Origin: Usnea hakonensis
Taxonomy: Eukaryota; Ascomycota; Lecanoromycetes; Lecanorales; Parmeliaceae
NCBI GenBank assembly: GCA_013423325.1
Contig: BLJB01000068.1
Coordinates: forward strand, 62,001 to 126,000
Direction: 5' to 3'
DNA: 64,000 nucleotides
The translations under genes and the position numbers were made by a program. Below the pieces are notes generated by a model. It worked only from the letters and a program-made list of their open reading frames with translations, had not been told where the DNA came from and made no database searches. Positions 46,016-57,632 of the stretch are shown piece by piece (position 1 is the first letter of the stretch; every line of letters starts with the position of its first letter).

Positions 46016-47271
46016 AGGTCGGCTGAAAGATCCACGTGGATGATGGTCTCCACTTCCCAGCATATAGCGCCTGGTCCACACCAATCCTGCCCTTCATCTC
46101 TGCACTGCGTATGGGTTCGGCTGGCCGTTCTTTACCACTGACCCCTCCTTTCAGCACTCATCTTATCATGAAGTCTCCCGTAAGTCTTACTTCTTGGATA
46201 CATCTCCAATCCTCCAGCACTAAAACGGCTATTCCGGTCAAGAACGCCCCGTTTCCTGGTTGAACTTGAGCCTAAGAAGGGACATTGGAATAGTACATTC
46301 AATAAAAGCAAAGAATCTATTCGTAACACGACAACCGCTCACCTTGGAGAATTTCCCGTTTTCGGATCAGATGAATTCTCCTCTTGCTATAATGGGACGA
46401 ACTCTATAGAAATGGGACGAACACAAACCTAAGTAGCAAAAACGAGATGGACAGTACTCAAACCCCATCACCAATCTCCTCTCCCCATCTTTCCATCCCT
46501 CACCCACCATCATCCCCCTGCGCCACCCAAAAAACCAAAATCTTTACCCCAGATCTCTCACCTTCCAGCCCACAAACTCTCAAAGCTAAATAGATCTGCC
46601 CAACTCGGGCAACCTACTCCCAACCCCTGATCCATTCCCACCGACCCCCTTTTCTGCTACCTCAAAAGTCCAATTTCGATCCCAATATTCTACTTCATCA
46701 AGGTGAGATCGAGACAAGCACAATCTTCCGATAGATGACTTCTTTCCGTTCAGAGCAGGACAGTAGTCGCGTGGAAAAAAAGCTAATTGGGCATTACCGC
46801 AATGGCTGCTGCTACCTAGATGGAGATGTGAGAAGGCGGATTACCAACGTCGACCCATCTGCTGTCAATGCCCGTCTCCGTGATTAGTCAATGGTCTAGG
46901 GTATATGCTCGAGGCGCCAGAGGAGCGTGAGGAAGCCAAGGGAAAAAGACTATTATAGATGGTCATAAGTGTGAAAGACTGCAACTTGCATGGGTTTGAT
47001 GATTCTACAATTGCGGCACTCATACTCGCTGTTGAACATCTTGATTAATCTGTAACAGTACTAGAGGTAGTTCGCCCATTCCCTACTATCGCAAGACCCT
47101 GAGGAGCACCAAATCACGTCTTCCTACAGAGCGATTGGTCGCATCAACCCGGACAAGCGTTACAGGAAGAAGGATAGCACACACAATCCGGCAACAAGAA
47201 AGCAGATCAAGGGTCCGCTTATTGCAGTGGCAATCGTGCCTGCCACAGATCTAGTGCAGCTGCCGACGTTG
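46016..47271. other. Intergenic, nothing recognised
   Basis: About 1.25 kb with no frame above 80 codons that I can support. The string ATGGGACGAAC occurs twice near 46391-46425. Confidence 0.5.
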
Positions 47272-48811
47272 TCAGTCACAATTCACGGCAATGGATAAAA
47301 GTGACAATCCAACTAACCCATTCTCAGGTGTGCAGGAAAAATTGGCTGGCCAGACAACGCGTTTCAACAGACTAATCGACCCTGGCATGAGCTGGTGACT
47401 GGCTGATACCGCCGGGGCAATGGGACCGATACCATAATCATTGGAGAAGATGTGGTTGTCAGGCGTATCTGGATTTGGTATTTGTGGGTGGCGCCAGGAA
47501 AAATCACTGCGACGGACTACTTGCGAGATGGGTCTAGCTACCAAATCGTCTGCTGTAAGCGTCCCTGGCAATGGCGGAGAACTGAGGTTGAATTGTTGCT
47601 GTGCAAATATTGCTGAGAATACCTTTAGTTTACACGGGCTGGTATGAAGAAGCCTCACTTACCGGCTGCTGCACATTCATAGGCATCCGCTAAGACATAG
47701 ATAAAGCACCTGGTTAGCCCATGGCGGTTGAACATTACACGCATAACAAGAGGAATTACCCACCGATGTGGATAGTAGCCACAGTATTCTCCCGCGCGGC
47801 TTCGTTAGCGACCTCAGAGGGGCCATATGTGCTCGGTTCGTTGAGATACGTGTCGGCAACTAAACTTGTGTCAGACCATCGATCTTGCATCTATAGTAGT
47901 GCAGTCGCCTACCATCGTGTCCCAAGCCAGTTGTCAAGTTGGCAAAATGCTAATAGAATCGTTTAAGCGAGTTATACGTTGTTCCCATCTGGGATACGTA
48001 CCAGAGACTCATGAAAATAGACCGCTCCTTGGCTTATGGTGAACGTGTCCGCAATGCTGCTATCCTTATATCCCTGTTCCACGTCGGCAATGACCTGAGA
48101 CAGAGATGGCAACTTTGAATTATAATACAACGGACAGAAGGTGACATAGTGATTGTCCTAATTCCAAAGATTAGAACTTCTTGGGCGCACTGAGACGTCT
48201 TGGAAAGGACATGCATAGTATATCCCTTCATCGGATTCACTGCACACAAAGTTAGCAATCCGCCGTCACAAGTAGTACGGACAATATTTACACGTAAGCA
48301 AGGGCGTTCAATTTGTCACAACTACCAGCATTATGTGCAGGCTCGTTACAGAACACGAAGACCTTCTGCCGTTCTGGCCACGTCGATAGGTCATGTACAT
48401 TCAATGCACCGTTGATATTCGCTAGAAGAGCCAGAGTTAGAGCGCGTCGGAGACGAAGAGATTAGTTGTAGATCAACCGTCGCTGACCATACCTTCAAGT
48501 ACGCCATTCAAGTCTCCAGCACTATCTGTGCCCATGTACAGGTCCATAGCTGCTTGGTAGGCCCCATTATGAGGTCGCCAACTAGCCAATGCTTGAGCGA
48601 ATCGTCCAGCATCGCCCCAAGCTTCTTCCTCAATGACCCTTTGCGCAGGGGTGCAGTAAGCGTCGGCGAAGTACTTCTGAGTTCCTTTCGCCGGGCTGAC
48701 ACCGGTAAGACTCTGGTTTGCCATCCGAGGTAGTACGGGAAAGTTCGTTACTGATGCGGCTGCCGACCATGCCACTGAAGACATGAGAAACAGGGAGAAA
48801 GCCAGTGACAT
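47272..48811 (-). CDS. Secreted metallopeptidase-like protein with altered HExxH
   Basis: Seven exons fit in phase: 48493-48811, 48292-48421, 48197-48239, 48002-48157, 47764-47890, 47663-47689 and 47272-47612, giving 380 aa. The start at 48811 gives a signal peptide (MSLAFSLFLMSSVAWSAAA). Family features of fungal Asp-zincin/lysine-specific metallo-endopeptidase-like proteins follow: AAMDLYMGTDS, VFVFCNEPA, YVTFCPLYYNSKLPSLSQVI and YLNEPSTYGPSEVANEAA. The zinc site reads FHESLM at residues 213-217, so the first His and Glu are kept but the second His is Met in this splice model. The 39-nt intron 48158-48196 is short and is the weakest junction. The C-terminal 110 residues have no known domain. 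It is related to the gene at 359-1045. Confidence 0.68.
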
Positions 48812-49685
48812 GATGGGATTGATGAAGAATATAAAAGTGATAGGATTTTGGAAGAAAGACTGGAGGATATGCAGAGTAAACGAAAGGATGCTGGGAACAG
48901 CGTGAAACGAATGTATGCTGAGCTGCAGCTTAATGAATGTATGACGAAGAATGATTCTTCTGACGCGAAGAAAAGAAGGAAGAAGAAGAAGAAGGAGGAG
49001 AAGAAGAAGAAATAGAAAAGAGAAGTAAATCTTGTGAGGACTCAATGCGCTTTCCGTGCTTTGCACAGCTAGGCGAGACTGGAAGGGGCCATCTTCCTAG
49101 GGAGACGATATACCACCATTCCCTTCTATTCTTGGAATGTTGGCACTATCAATGGTAAGAGCTGGTGGAGTAAGATTGGGTTGATCTGAAATTATTCTAT
49201 ATTGAGCCCGAAAAGAAAAGGAAGACCTCTGACTCGAAGTAATGGTGATACAGGTATCTCGCATCTTGCACCCTTCTCCTTTTGATACGCAGCAGTAAAT
49301 TGTCTTGCGCCATTTAACAGCGTACCCACGAGGTCAAAGTATGGGATAATCATGATTGCAAAAAGGGAGACATGAGTTTAGCAACTACTATGGTAAAGCA
49401 CATCTCTGTGTAGAGGAGAGATCAAAGAGAATTGATTGTCGCTTTATATGAGTAGCCCTAGCCCTAAGGTAGGGTACCCCTAGTGTCAATCCGATTGGAA
49501 GTGGATGATTCTTTTATGGGTACGGTACTCCGTACTCAACTTAAATTTTATTCCCGTCTTACGAGGTTACTTCCATCATCTCTTCTTCAAGTTGTCGTCC
49601 TCGTAGTAGAGCACTGGACTCTCATTTGTTGCACTCGCCACTCTGCTTGTTTACACTAAATCAACCCTCCGCCCAAGTTTGCGCG
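48812..49685. promoter_or_regulatory. Divergent region between the peptidase-like gene and ADE17
   Basis: It contains a GAA/GGA purine microsatellite at about 48968-49015 and palindromic CCTAAGGTAGGGTACCCCTAG at about 49461-49481. The latter is one of the TACCTTAAGGTA-like strings that recur in this window's intergenic DNA. No gene is seen. Confidence 0.5.
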
Positions 49686-52600
49686 ATATGGCTCCACGCA
49701 AGACTGGTGCCATTCCCCCCTTTTTCTTCTCCAACTTCAATCTTGTGTCACCCTCTGACGGATGATTTCACTGGTCTAGCAATTCTCAGCGTGTACAACA
49801 AGCAGGGTCTGCTAGACCTTGCTAAGGGTTTAGTCAAACATGACATTCGTCTCCTGGCTTCGGGTGGTACTGCCAAACGTCAGTCCTCCTCCTCAAGTCG
49901 AAATTTTCATCATCGGCATCTTGATTTTTTGAAGAATAAGTCGTAAAACGTGTTGGCTATCTTGCTTCTTCCTAGGCATCTCAGAGCTCGTGTTCTATTA
50001 CGGAACTACGTTACTGACATTGCAGCCGACAGTCGTTCGCGATGCAGGATTCCACGTAGAGTTCGTTGAAATCCTCTTCCCTACTATTTTCTAAGTCATA
50101 GACTGAAAGGCTGTGCTGCACAGAGACATCTCTGCCATAACGAATTCACCAGAGATTCTGAAAGGCAGAGTCAAGACCTTGCATCCAAAGGTTCATGCGG
50201 GTATCCTTTCCACCAATTCAGAGAGTGACGAAAAGGACCTAGCCGAGCAGAATATAGACAAGGTCGATTTTGTTGTCTGCAACTTGTATCCTTGTAAGCA
50301 GAATCTTGGATCCCATGATTGCCTTGTCTCAGCGATGAACAAGTGATGACCCAAGACTTTGCTCTTAAACCATTTTTATGGTTCAAGGTTCGCCCCGAGA
50401 AATGCTGACTCGGAAGTACTATAGTCAAAGACACTATTGCAAAGATCAACGTCACAATAGAGGAGGCCGTTGAGGACATTGACATTGGGGGCGTTACGTT
50501 GCTCCGAGCTGCAGCGAAAAATCATGCTCGTGTCTGTGTGCTGTCAGATCCACAAGATTATGCCGAATTCTTGCAAGGGCTGGAAAAGGGTGAGGTCACT
50601 GAGAAAAGTCGCCAACTCTACGCCCTGAAAAGTTTTGAGCACACTGCAGAATACGAAACCGCAATAGCAGATTTTTTTCGCAAGAGATATGCATCAGACG
50701 GTATCCAGCAAATGCAACTGAAATACGGAGCAAATCCGCATCAAAAACCTGCAGAAGTATTTAACAAGAACGGCCCGCTGCCATTCAAGGTGCTCAATGG
50801 TGCTCCGGGATACATTAATTTACTGGACTCACTCAATGCTTGGCCTCTAGTGAAAGAGCTGAAGCAGGCCCTCGGTCTTGCTGCAGCCGCTAGTTTCAAG
50901 CATGTTTCGCCGGCCGGAGCAGCTGTTGGTGTTCCTTTGACACAAGAAGAGAAAGAAGTATGCATGGTCGCGGATATTGAAGGACTTCCGGAATCAGCTC
51001 TGGCTATGGCTTACGCCCGTGCGAGAGGAGCTGACAGGATGTAAGTCTATAATGCATATCTGAGAGGAAAGCATTCCTATAACGAGTACATGCTTCTCAT
51101 AGATGATTGTGGTCTCTCTTCTGTGCTTTGATTTGCAAATGCTGACTCTATCTCCGCAGGTCAAGTTTCGGAGATATTGTTGCGCTCTCAGATGTTGTGG
51201 ATGTCCCGACTGCAAAGGTACGTGTGGTCTGCTTGGGAGTTGAGATCGGCTTGTACCCCTGACGTATATATTGAATGGCAGCACTAACCAAAAATCCAAG
51301 CACAGATTATCTCGCGCGAAGTATCTGATGGGTGTGTGAAGTTCCACCTTTTGTCTTGCCAATATCAATGAACATATTCATATCTCATTTCTCCGGCTGC
51401 CGCTTGACTCTAGAGAATCATCCCCGTCCTTGATTTAAAGCTTTAAGAGGTATGCGCTAACGATCAATACTTCTAAAGTGTAATTGCCCCTGGATATTCT
51501 AAAGAGGCGTTCGAAATACTGTCGAAAAAGAAAGGCGGAAAGTAGGTTGTGTCATCTCCCAGCTTGAGTCTCCACTGATGACTCTGCAAGATACATGGTA
51601 TTAGAGATGGATGAATCTTACGAGCCACCCGCGATCGAGCAGAGAACTGTGTACGGTCTTTATTTGCAGGTCAATTTTCCTACACCCACAGAATCACAGA
51701 CATTGACGTTCGACTACTTATCCTGAGTAGCAACATCACAACGATGTGAGAATTCGCCCGAATGATTCATTCAAGTCGATTCTTGCACCTAAGGACTCTC
51801 CTCCGCTACCCGAATCTGGTGAGTAGTCTAGATGTTCATCCCGTCTCATTGATCCCAAACCCCAACCATGCAGTCTGTTACACGAGCACTCGCTCTTCCT
51901 GGCCCCGTACTTTCTAAGTCAGAATCGATCTTGTAAGACAAACACTAATTATAAATCATATGCAGCGCTCCGAGATTTGACAGTGGCTGTACGTACTCTC
52001 CAATGTCATTCTGGTATAGCCGGTACTCGATCTCTAGACACCAAGCTCTGGGTCTAAGGACATATTTTGAGAGCATGGCACTAATTCTAAGCTTTCGTTA
52101 GACAATTGCTGTAAAGTATACCCAATCAAACTCAGTGTGCTACGGTAAGTGTCTTCAGCGTCTATCCTTGCCGTTTGAGGCCATAGTCGAGCCGTGAGAC
52201 CAATCCTGGTCCTGCTCAGTAGTCCTACAGGCCAAAATGTCAATTCAATTGCTATTGTAAGGTGCTGACCTTTGAAACGCGCATAGCTCTCAATGGGCAG
52301 GTCATTGGACTAGGTAGACCCGATTAGCTCGCCCGCATCCATCCGTTGAGCTAATTCTTGTCAAAGGCGCTGGGCAACAATCACGCATTCATTGCACGCG
52401 TCTTGCTGGTGACAAAGCAGATAGCTGGTGGATGAGATATCATGAGCGAACCCTTGGACTGCGCTGGAAAAAAGGGGTGAAGAGGGCCGATAAGAGCAAT
52501 GCAATTGACCTTTTTTGTGGAGCGCCGCCGAAATCGGGTACGCTTTCAGATTTTTTCAATTCCATGCATCATTCAAGCTTCAGTCTTGAAAGCTCGTTGT

Positions 52601-53224
52601 CCAATCCCAAAACACGCCGTATGGTTCAGTACTAGCCTTATAAGTATTGACTTTGGGATCACCCTTAGGTATCGAGAAGGAGGATTACGAGAGCAAATTC
52701 GAGGTCGTCCCTCAGCCATTTACCTCTGAGGAGCGTGAGAAATGGCTTAGCCATCTAAGCGAAGTTGCAGTGTCTTCCGACGCCTTCGTAAGCGACGACA
52801 ATCACAAATCCCTTCCTGATCACTGATCTGTGAATGCAGTTTCCTTTCATTGACAATGTCCTAAGGGCGCATCGATCGGTACGTAGGCTTTGGAAGCAAT
52901 GGCTTGACTTCTACGTACCATTATGAATTGCCCAGTCACACTTGTCGGAAAGGAAGACTGACAATTATAAGGGAGTAAAATACATCGCCGCTCCAATAGG
53001 CAGCCAGGCGGACAGCGACGTGTAAGTTTTCCCGTCCCTCATATGTATAGATAGACAACGTTGTCTCAAAACCAAAAGACTGACTAAGAAATTGGTTCCA
53101 GTTTCGCGACGTGCGAGAAGTTAGGCATCAAATTCGTCGAACAGAGCGTACGGCTTGTAAGTATATGGTTCGTTCAGAACTATTGCGGGGTGATACTGAC
53201 CCAGAGGTATAGTTCCATCACTGA
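49686..53224 (+). CDS. ADE17: Bifunctional AICAR transformylase / IMP cyclohydrolase (ATIC)
   Basis: It catalyses the last two steps of de novo purine synthesis. I place 19 exons; starts and ends include 49686-49704, 49780-49878, 50033-50060, 50124-50293, 50425-51040, 51160-51217, 51306-51331, 51479-51541, 51591-51669, 51731-51818, 51966-51988, 52102-52144, 52287-52313, 52367-52537, 52669-52787, 52840-52878, 52972-53021, 53102-53156 and 53213-53224. All phases agree and the sum is 594 aa, the normal length. Motifs: AILSVYNKQGLLDLAKGL, LLASGGTAK, GRVKTLHPKVHAGIL, VVCNLYPF, the transformylase KH pair in SFKHVSPAGAA, SSFGDIVALSD, and the conserved end VRLFHH. Four exons are 28 nt or shorter apart from the first and last. 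This intron load is unusual for a fungal housekeeping gene. Confidence 0.95.
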
Positions 53225-53590
53225 ACCTATCCCCAAGATCAAACTACGGGGTCTGCAATTCGGATATGAATAGCGCTACGGACGGAGAAGAGCTGGGAGT
53301 ATTGGATTATTATCTAAAAAGTCACATTCCTTTGTCCATTATCATGGTTCTATGTACTATTTAGTACTGAGAGATATGATGTTCATTACCACTCGCCCAG
53401 GTTAAAGCCCACCAAATGATTCTAGACCCCGTCCGAGCCAATGATAGCTATCAATCCTACGGTGTTTCTGCATTCTGATACCTAGCTCCTACAAGTATTC
53501 TACCTGCGCTAGCCCAATGTGAGCTAGCGACAATTTTGGACATTGTGATTTCCGAGCAGAGCTTCTTTCGATACGACTAATGCTTGACCT

Positions 53591-54517
53591 ATGACCTACA
53601 ACCTCTCCACACTACGAGCTGCAGTTTCCAGCAAACAGAACCTCTGTCGTACCTACAGCTCAACCGCGAAATGGCGTCCACTCCGCCTTCTGGAAGATGG
53701 CAGCTTGCAACCCTTCCGCGAGATGGCATTCGTCCCTTCAACCCCCGCTCTGCTGCCCAAAGTGTATCTCAACACCCTTCCAAGTATACAGAAATGGTTC
53801 CGCACCACTCGACATGAAGATGAGATTGGGAAGGTGTCTCTCAACTACTCATACCTCAGCAGCTTCGGCGATGCCATTGTGCCTCTAGAATTCACACGAT
53901 TGTCTACAATTTCATCGGCGGCTAATCAGGATGAAGACTCCTCATTTGTGCGGGCAGATGTACCATTTTCCATATTCCTGGAGTGGGCCAAGACCGTCAC
54001 CTCCGAGACTTCGGAGCGATTGTATCTCGCACAGGCATCTTTCGCTAGTCTACCGGAAGCTCTGAGAATGGACTTGCCCGCGCCTGAGATTGTAGTAAAA
54101 TCTGGGACGGGCGATATCTATGATGCGAATATCTGGATAGGTATGCCGCCCACGTACACACCACTGCACCGTGATCCCAACCCAAATCTCTTTGTGCAGC
54201 TTGCTGGGCATAAGGTGGTGCGAATCCTACCGCCAGAAATGGGGGATGGAGTCTTTGCAAAGGTTCAAAGATCGCTCGGCCGGTCCGCGTCCGCAGCGTT
54301 TAGAGGGGAAGATATGATGAAGGGGAAGGAAAAGAGGTTGCTTGAGGACCAAATCTGGAAGAACACTTCTGCTGGATTTGGTGATGAGGCCGGTGAGGTT
54401 GGGTATGAAGCACATGTTGAGAGAGGCGACGGTCTATTCATCCCAAAAGGGTGGTGGCATAGTGTCAAGGGCGTAGGCGAAGGAATCACAGGATCTGTGA
54501 ACTGGTGGTTCCGGTGA
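53591..54517 (+). CDS. JmjC/cupin-8 domain protein
   Basis: An intronless gene of 308 aa. The N-terminus (LRAAVSSKQNLCRTYSSTAKW) is basic and Ser/Thr-rich without acids and could target mitochondria. The C-terminal half is a cupin/JmjC fold: the metal ligands H193 and D195 in TPLHRDPNPNLFVQLAGHK, and H290 in RGDGLFIPKGWWHSVKG. WWFR at the very end is also typical. This is the layout of small Fe(II)/2-oxoglutarate hydroxylases of the JMJD5/JMJD7/FIH type, acting on protein or RNA rather than on histone tails; the substrate cannot be told. The following gene is CIA30. Confidence 0.88.
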   Translation: MTYNLSTLRAAVSSKQNLCRTYSSTAKWRPLRLLEDGSLQPFREMAFVPSTPALLPKVYLNTLPSIQKWFRTTRHEDEIGKVSLNYSYLSSFGDAIVPLEFTRLSTISSAANQDEDSSFVRADVPFSIFLEWAKTVTSETSERLYLAQASFASLPEALRMDLPAPEIVVKSGTGDIYDANIWIGMPPTYTPLHRDPNPNLFVQLAGHKVVRILPPEMGDGVFAKVQRSLGRSASAAFRGEDMMKGKEKRLLEDQIWKNTSAGFGDEAGEVGYEAHVERGDGLFIPKGWWHSVKGVGEGITGSVNWWFR

Positions 54518-54764
54518 CAATAGGGGTCCTTCGATAGGATGATTTAGCTCTCTCCACCTTTAGCAATTGCAATTCGACTCGGCCAATTCCCCAAGCATTA
54601 GCAACGCGTGAATAGGAGAAGACAGAAGGCCATAAAATATTGGCGAGGACCGGTAGATGTCTCGCACAACATCCACGCACCAATACTTGTAATCCTTCCC
54701 TTAAACAGCCAAACATGACCTCAACTCCCCCAAAATAGAAACCCTCTTCCCCAACATCCGCAGA

Positions 54765-55623
54765 ATGAACACAACCCTCGAACCCTACGTCCTCTTCGGC
54801 TCAACCAAGTACTTCTCTCCCTTTCCCCCCCCCCTTCTCCCCAACACTTCCCGCCCTCTCCACCCACAGCTCTCCCTAACCCCAACCACAGACCCTGGCT
54901 CCCCCCACCCTGGACCACAACCGACGACCGCGTCCGCGGCGGCGCTTCCCAATCTCACCTCTCCGCCCTCCCTGACAACAACGCCCGTTTCCACGGCCAT
55001 CTAGACACCTCCACGCTCGGCGGAGCAGGCTTTGCTTCACAGTTCAGTCCTCCGCCTCCGGGAGACGTTGCGGGGGGCATAAAGGAAGAAGGGGGTGAAC
55101 AGAATGCTGCTGATGAGGGGGAGGAGGAGGAGGAAAGGAGTTGGGATTTGAGCGCTTATGATGGCATTGAGGTGCTGTTGGGAGGGGAGGAAGGTGATGG
55201 TGGTGGGAAGGTGTATACGTTGATATTGAAAGATGAGGCGGGGGCTGGGAAGAGAGAGGATGGGAGGGAGAGGGCGGGGGTTAGTTGGGAGGTGGATTTC
55301 AAGACTGGAGAGGAGGAAGGGAGGACGGTTTGGGTGCCGTGGGGAGAGTTCAAGGCTACGTATCGGGGCAAGGAGATGGAGGATGCTGGGGAACTGAAGA
55401 CGGGTGAGGTCAGGAGGATAGGGCTCATGATGAGGAGGTGAGTTGGGGGCAGTTTTTATTCCTTGGAGCACTCGTGTGTGTGTGGGAGAAGGGTTTGATG
55501 TCAGAGCTGACTTTAGTACGCTCTAGCTATTTTGGAAAGCAAGAAGGCGATTTTAGTCTGGTGTTAAGGTCTATTCGTGCTAGGAAGAAGACGAAAGAGG
55601 AAGAGAAGGGAGGGAGGTTGTGA
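54765..55623 (+). CDS. CIA30: Complex I intermediate-associated protein 30 (NDUFAF1 homologue)
   Basis: Three exons, 54765-54808, 54892-55437 and 55527-55623, give 228 aa with agreeing phases. Nearly the whole protein is the CIA30 domain: PWTTTDDRVRGGASQSHLSA, FHGHLDTSTLGGAGFASQ, SWDLSAYDGIEVLLGG, VSWEVDFKTGEEEGRTVWVP and the last exon SYFGKQEGDFSLVLRSI. CIA30/NDUFAF1 helps assemble the membrane arm of mitochondrial complex I. No clear presequence is visible; other fungal members of this short form are similar, so a role outside mitochondria is also possible. The C-terminus is Lys/Glu-rich. The coding strand is strongly G-rich in its middle. Confidence 0.9.
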
Positions 55624-56833
55624 AGGCTGTGGGCAGCTTGTAAGGATCTATACCCGAGAGTACGGATTCGGCGAATCAACGACCAAGAAAGTCAAGGGGA
55701 GCTGGTTGGCTCTGAGGAATCGGATGTGTCTGCATCTTCGAGCCAGCTACCCGCTGCCAGTCCTTCCCGACTTTGCACGGACTCGCACAACACGTTGGGA
55801 AACCAAGGCCGCCCTCAAAGCAGAATAGCATCCGTCTACTGCCTTAATTGTAAGGTCGTGCTGCCTCAAGCGTCGGAAACATGCATATGCAATTTGTGGA
55901 CGGGTGGCAAGTTGCAATCGCATTCGCAGACTCGATCACTATCTAATGGGAGTGCACACGTATGAGTGGCCCCTCTGATACGGCTGAACGAAATTGGGTG
56001 TCGTTCACGCCGGAGATCTGTCAAAGCATGATTGCCAAAGCAGAAGTATGTATGTATTTAAGCGGCATCAAGCAAATACTACAATCCGGTAAAAGATACA
56101 AAGCCAAAAAAACAAAAAAAAAGCTCCTCTAAATCGGCCATCGAACAGGTAAAAACAAAAGCAAAGCACCCGCGGGATTTCGGACAGATAGTAAGGAAAA
56201 CAATCAGCTTCATCATATTATAGATACCCTGAAGTCGCGCTACCCAATGTGAGCCATGTGCAGTGAGATATATTGTTCAGCACAGACTGAAAAGGATGCC
56301 GAACCATCCATCAGATCCTACAGGTACCAACATCGAAAACCAATGAAGAATCTGACACTACAAGTCGATGCGCGAGACCTGGAGGATGATGTGCTGATTG
56401 TAAGGAAGTTGGTAGCTTGAGAGAGCCATAGAAAGAATTGCAGGTTCAAGGATACCTATGTCAAATGGCCAGTCCCGACTCTCCTTTCGGTATACATTTC
56501 AGGTGAAATCTAATCGGCTTCTACATGCCAGCTTGCAGTCATATCTTCACGGTGAAAGAAATGCTCCGAAGAGGAGAACCGTCCGCATGACATGTGTTTC
56601 GCATCGTAGATGTAAAATTTGGACCTTCATTTGCGACAAAACACATGCCGTTGCAAAATGGAGCAGAAATGCTAATATGTACATGGCGGGAGTGCGGAAA
56701 GTCCCTTTTCCCGTTGGACGTTTGCTCGGAGGATCGATGCCTGACCATAACTCCAACCACCTTTATGTTGAACCACATTACGTTCCCCAAAGCTAACCCC
56801 TGAGCACTTGTCTTTTGGTGAGTTTGCCGCGTG
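55624..56833. other. Intergenic, nothing recognised
   Basis: About 1.2 kb. Frames at 55726-55965 and 56458-56796 (plus) and 56539-56790 (minus) are not supported by domain or composition. Confidence 0.5.
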
Positions 56834-57364
56834 CTACACAGTCCTGTCCCTCTTCCAGTCCTTCCTGTTCGGCTTGAACTTTGCCAGATGGTCTTCGTCT
56901 ATGCCCCTATTATGCTCCTTTATGAAATACGAGTCTGGCTCGCGGGTGTCATGTCTTGTCTCCCGTGCACCCAAACCTCCCTTACTTGCTCTGGCACCGG
57001 CTGCCGTCAATCTGCTCTCGATGTCTCCGGAGCGGGACCGGGATGAAATTTGTTCGGGCCAAGCCTCCTCCGACTGGCTTGGCACGACTGCCGATACATT
57101 TGCTCTGCTGTCCGGTTCAGCCTGGGTAGGGTACGCGCACTGCAACGCCCCTTGTCTGCAGCGTTGGCAAGGTGTCTCGCCATTGCATTCGGAGAGGCTT
57201 CGACTGCATTCGAGACACGCCGGTGGAGCTCGACTTGGGTAAATGCAATTCAAGGAGTAGTGACCGCAGCGGAGGCAAGGTATTTGACCGTTGCATGGAG
57301 AACCATTTTCAATGCACTGGTGGCATCCCAACGGGACACGACTCCCCTCCTGTTTACGGTCCAT
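56834..57364 (-). CDS. Small protein with two tandem Zn2Cys6 clusters
   Basis: An intronless frame of 176 aa from the first ATG (57364, MDRKQEGSRVPLG). It carries two perfectly spaced C-x2-C-x6-C-x5-C-x2-C-x6-C clusters. Cluster 1 uses C14, C17, C24, C30, C33 and C40 (CHQCIENGSPCNGQIPCLRC). Cluster 2 uses C50, C53, C60, C66, C69 and C76 (CLECSRSLSECNGETPCQRC). Each ends in CxYP, and nine residues separate them. Neither has the Lys/Arg run between Cys2 and Cys3 that usual DNA-binding clusters have. The rest is disordered and Arg/Glu-rich, with no fungal transcription factor domain. It may be a regulator that lost DNA contact, a protein-interaction module, or a partial gene; function unknown. 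Confidence 0.62.
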   Translation of the reverse strand: MDRKQEGSRVPLGCHQCIENGSPCNGQIPCLRCGHYSLNCIYPSRAPPACLECSRSLSECNGETPCQRCRQGALQCAYPTQAEPDSRANVSAVVPSQSEEAWPEQISSRSRSGDIESRLTAAGARASKGGLGARETRHDTREPDSYFIKEHNRGIDEDHLAKFKPNRKDWKRDRTV

Positions 57365-57632
57365 TGTGTAGAACAGCGGGCTCGCTGTGTGCCCACAGAG
57401 CGGTTGGGAGACGGGAGTCCCCAACGTCGTTTGTAGCGAAACTAGTCGAGACTATTTGGTTTGGATTGGGAGCGGATCTGGCTTTTGGAACGACCCTGCC
57501 TGCGTTGACAAGACCTTGACCGTGACACTGCGAAGCGCGTTCTCGGACCGATGGATTTGATAAGCAACGTTGAAATGAGCGGGATCTATAAGAGTAGTGT
57601 ATAGAGCGTAAGGGAGGCCTGGTCTGTTTGCC

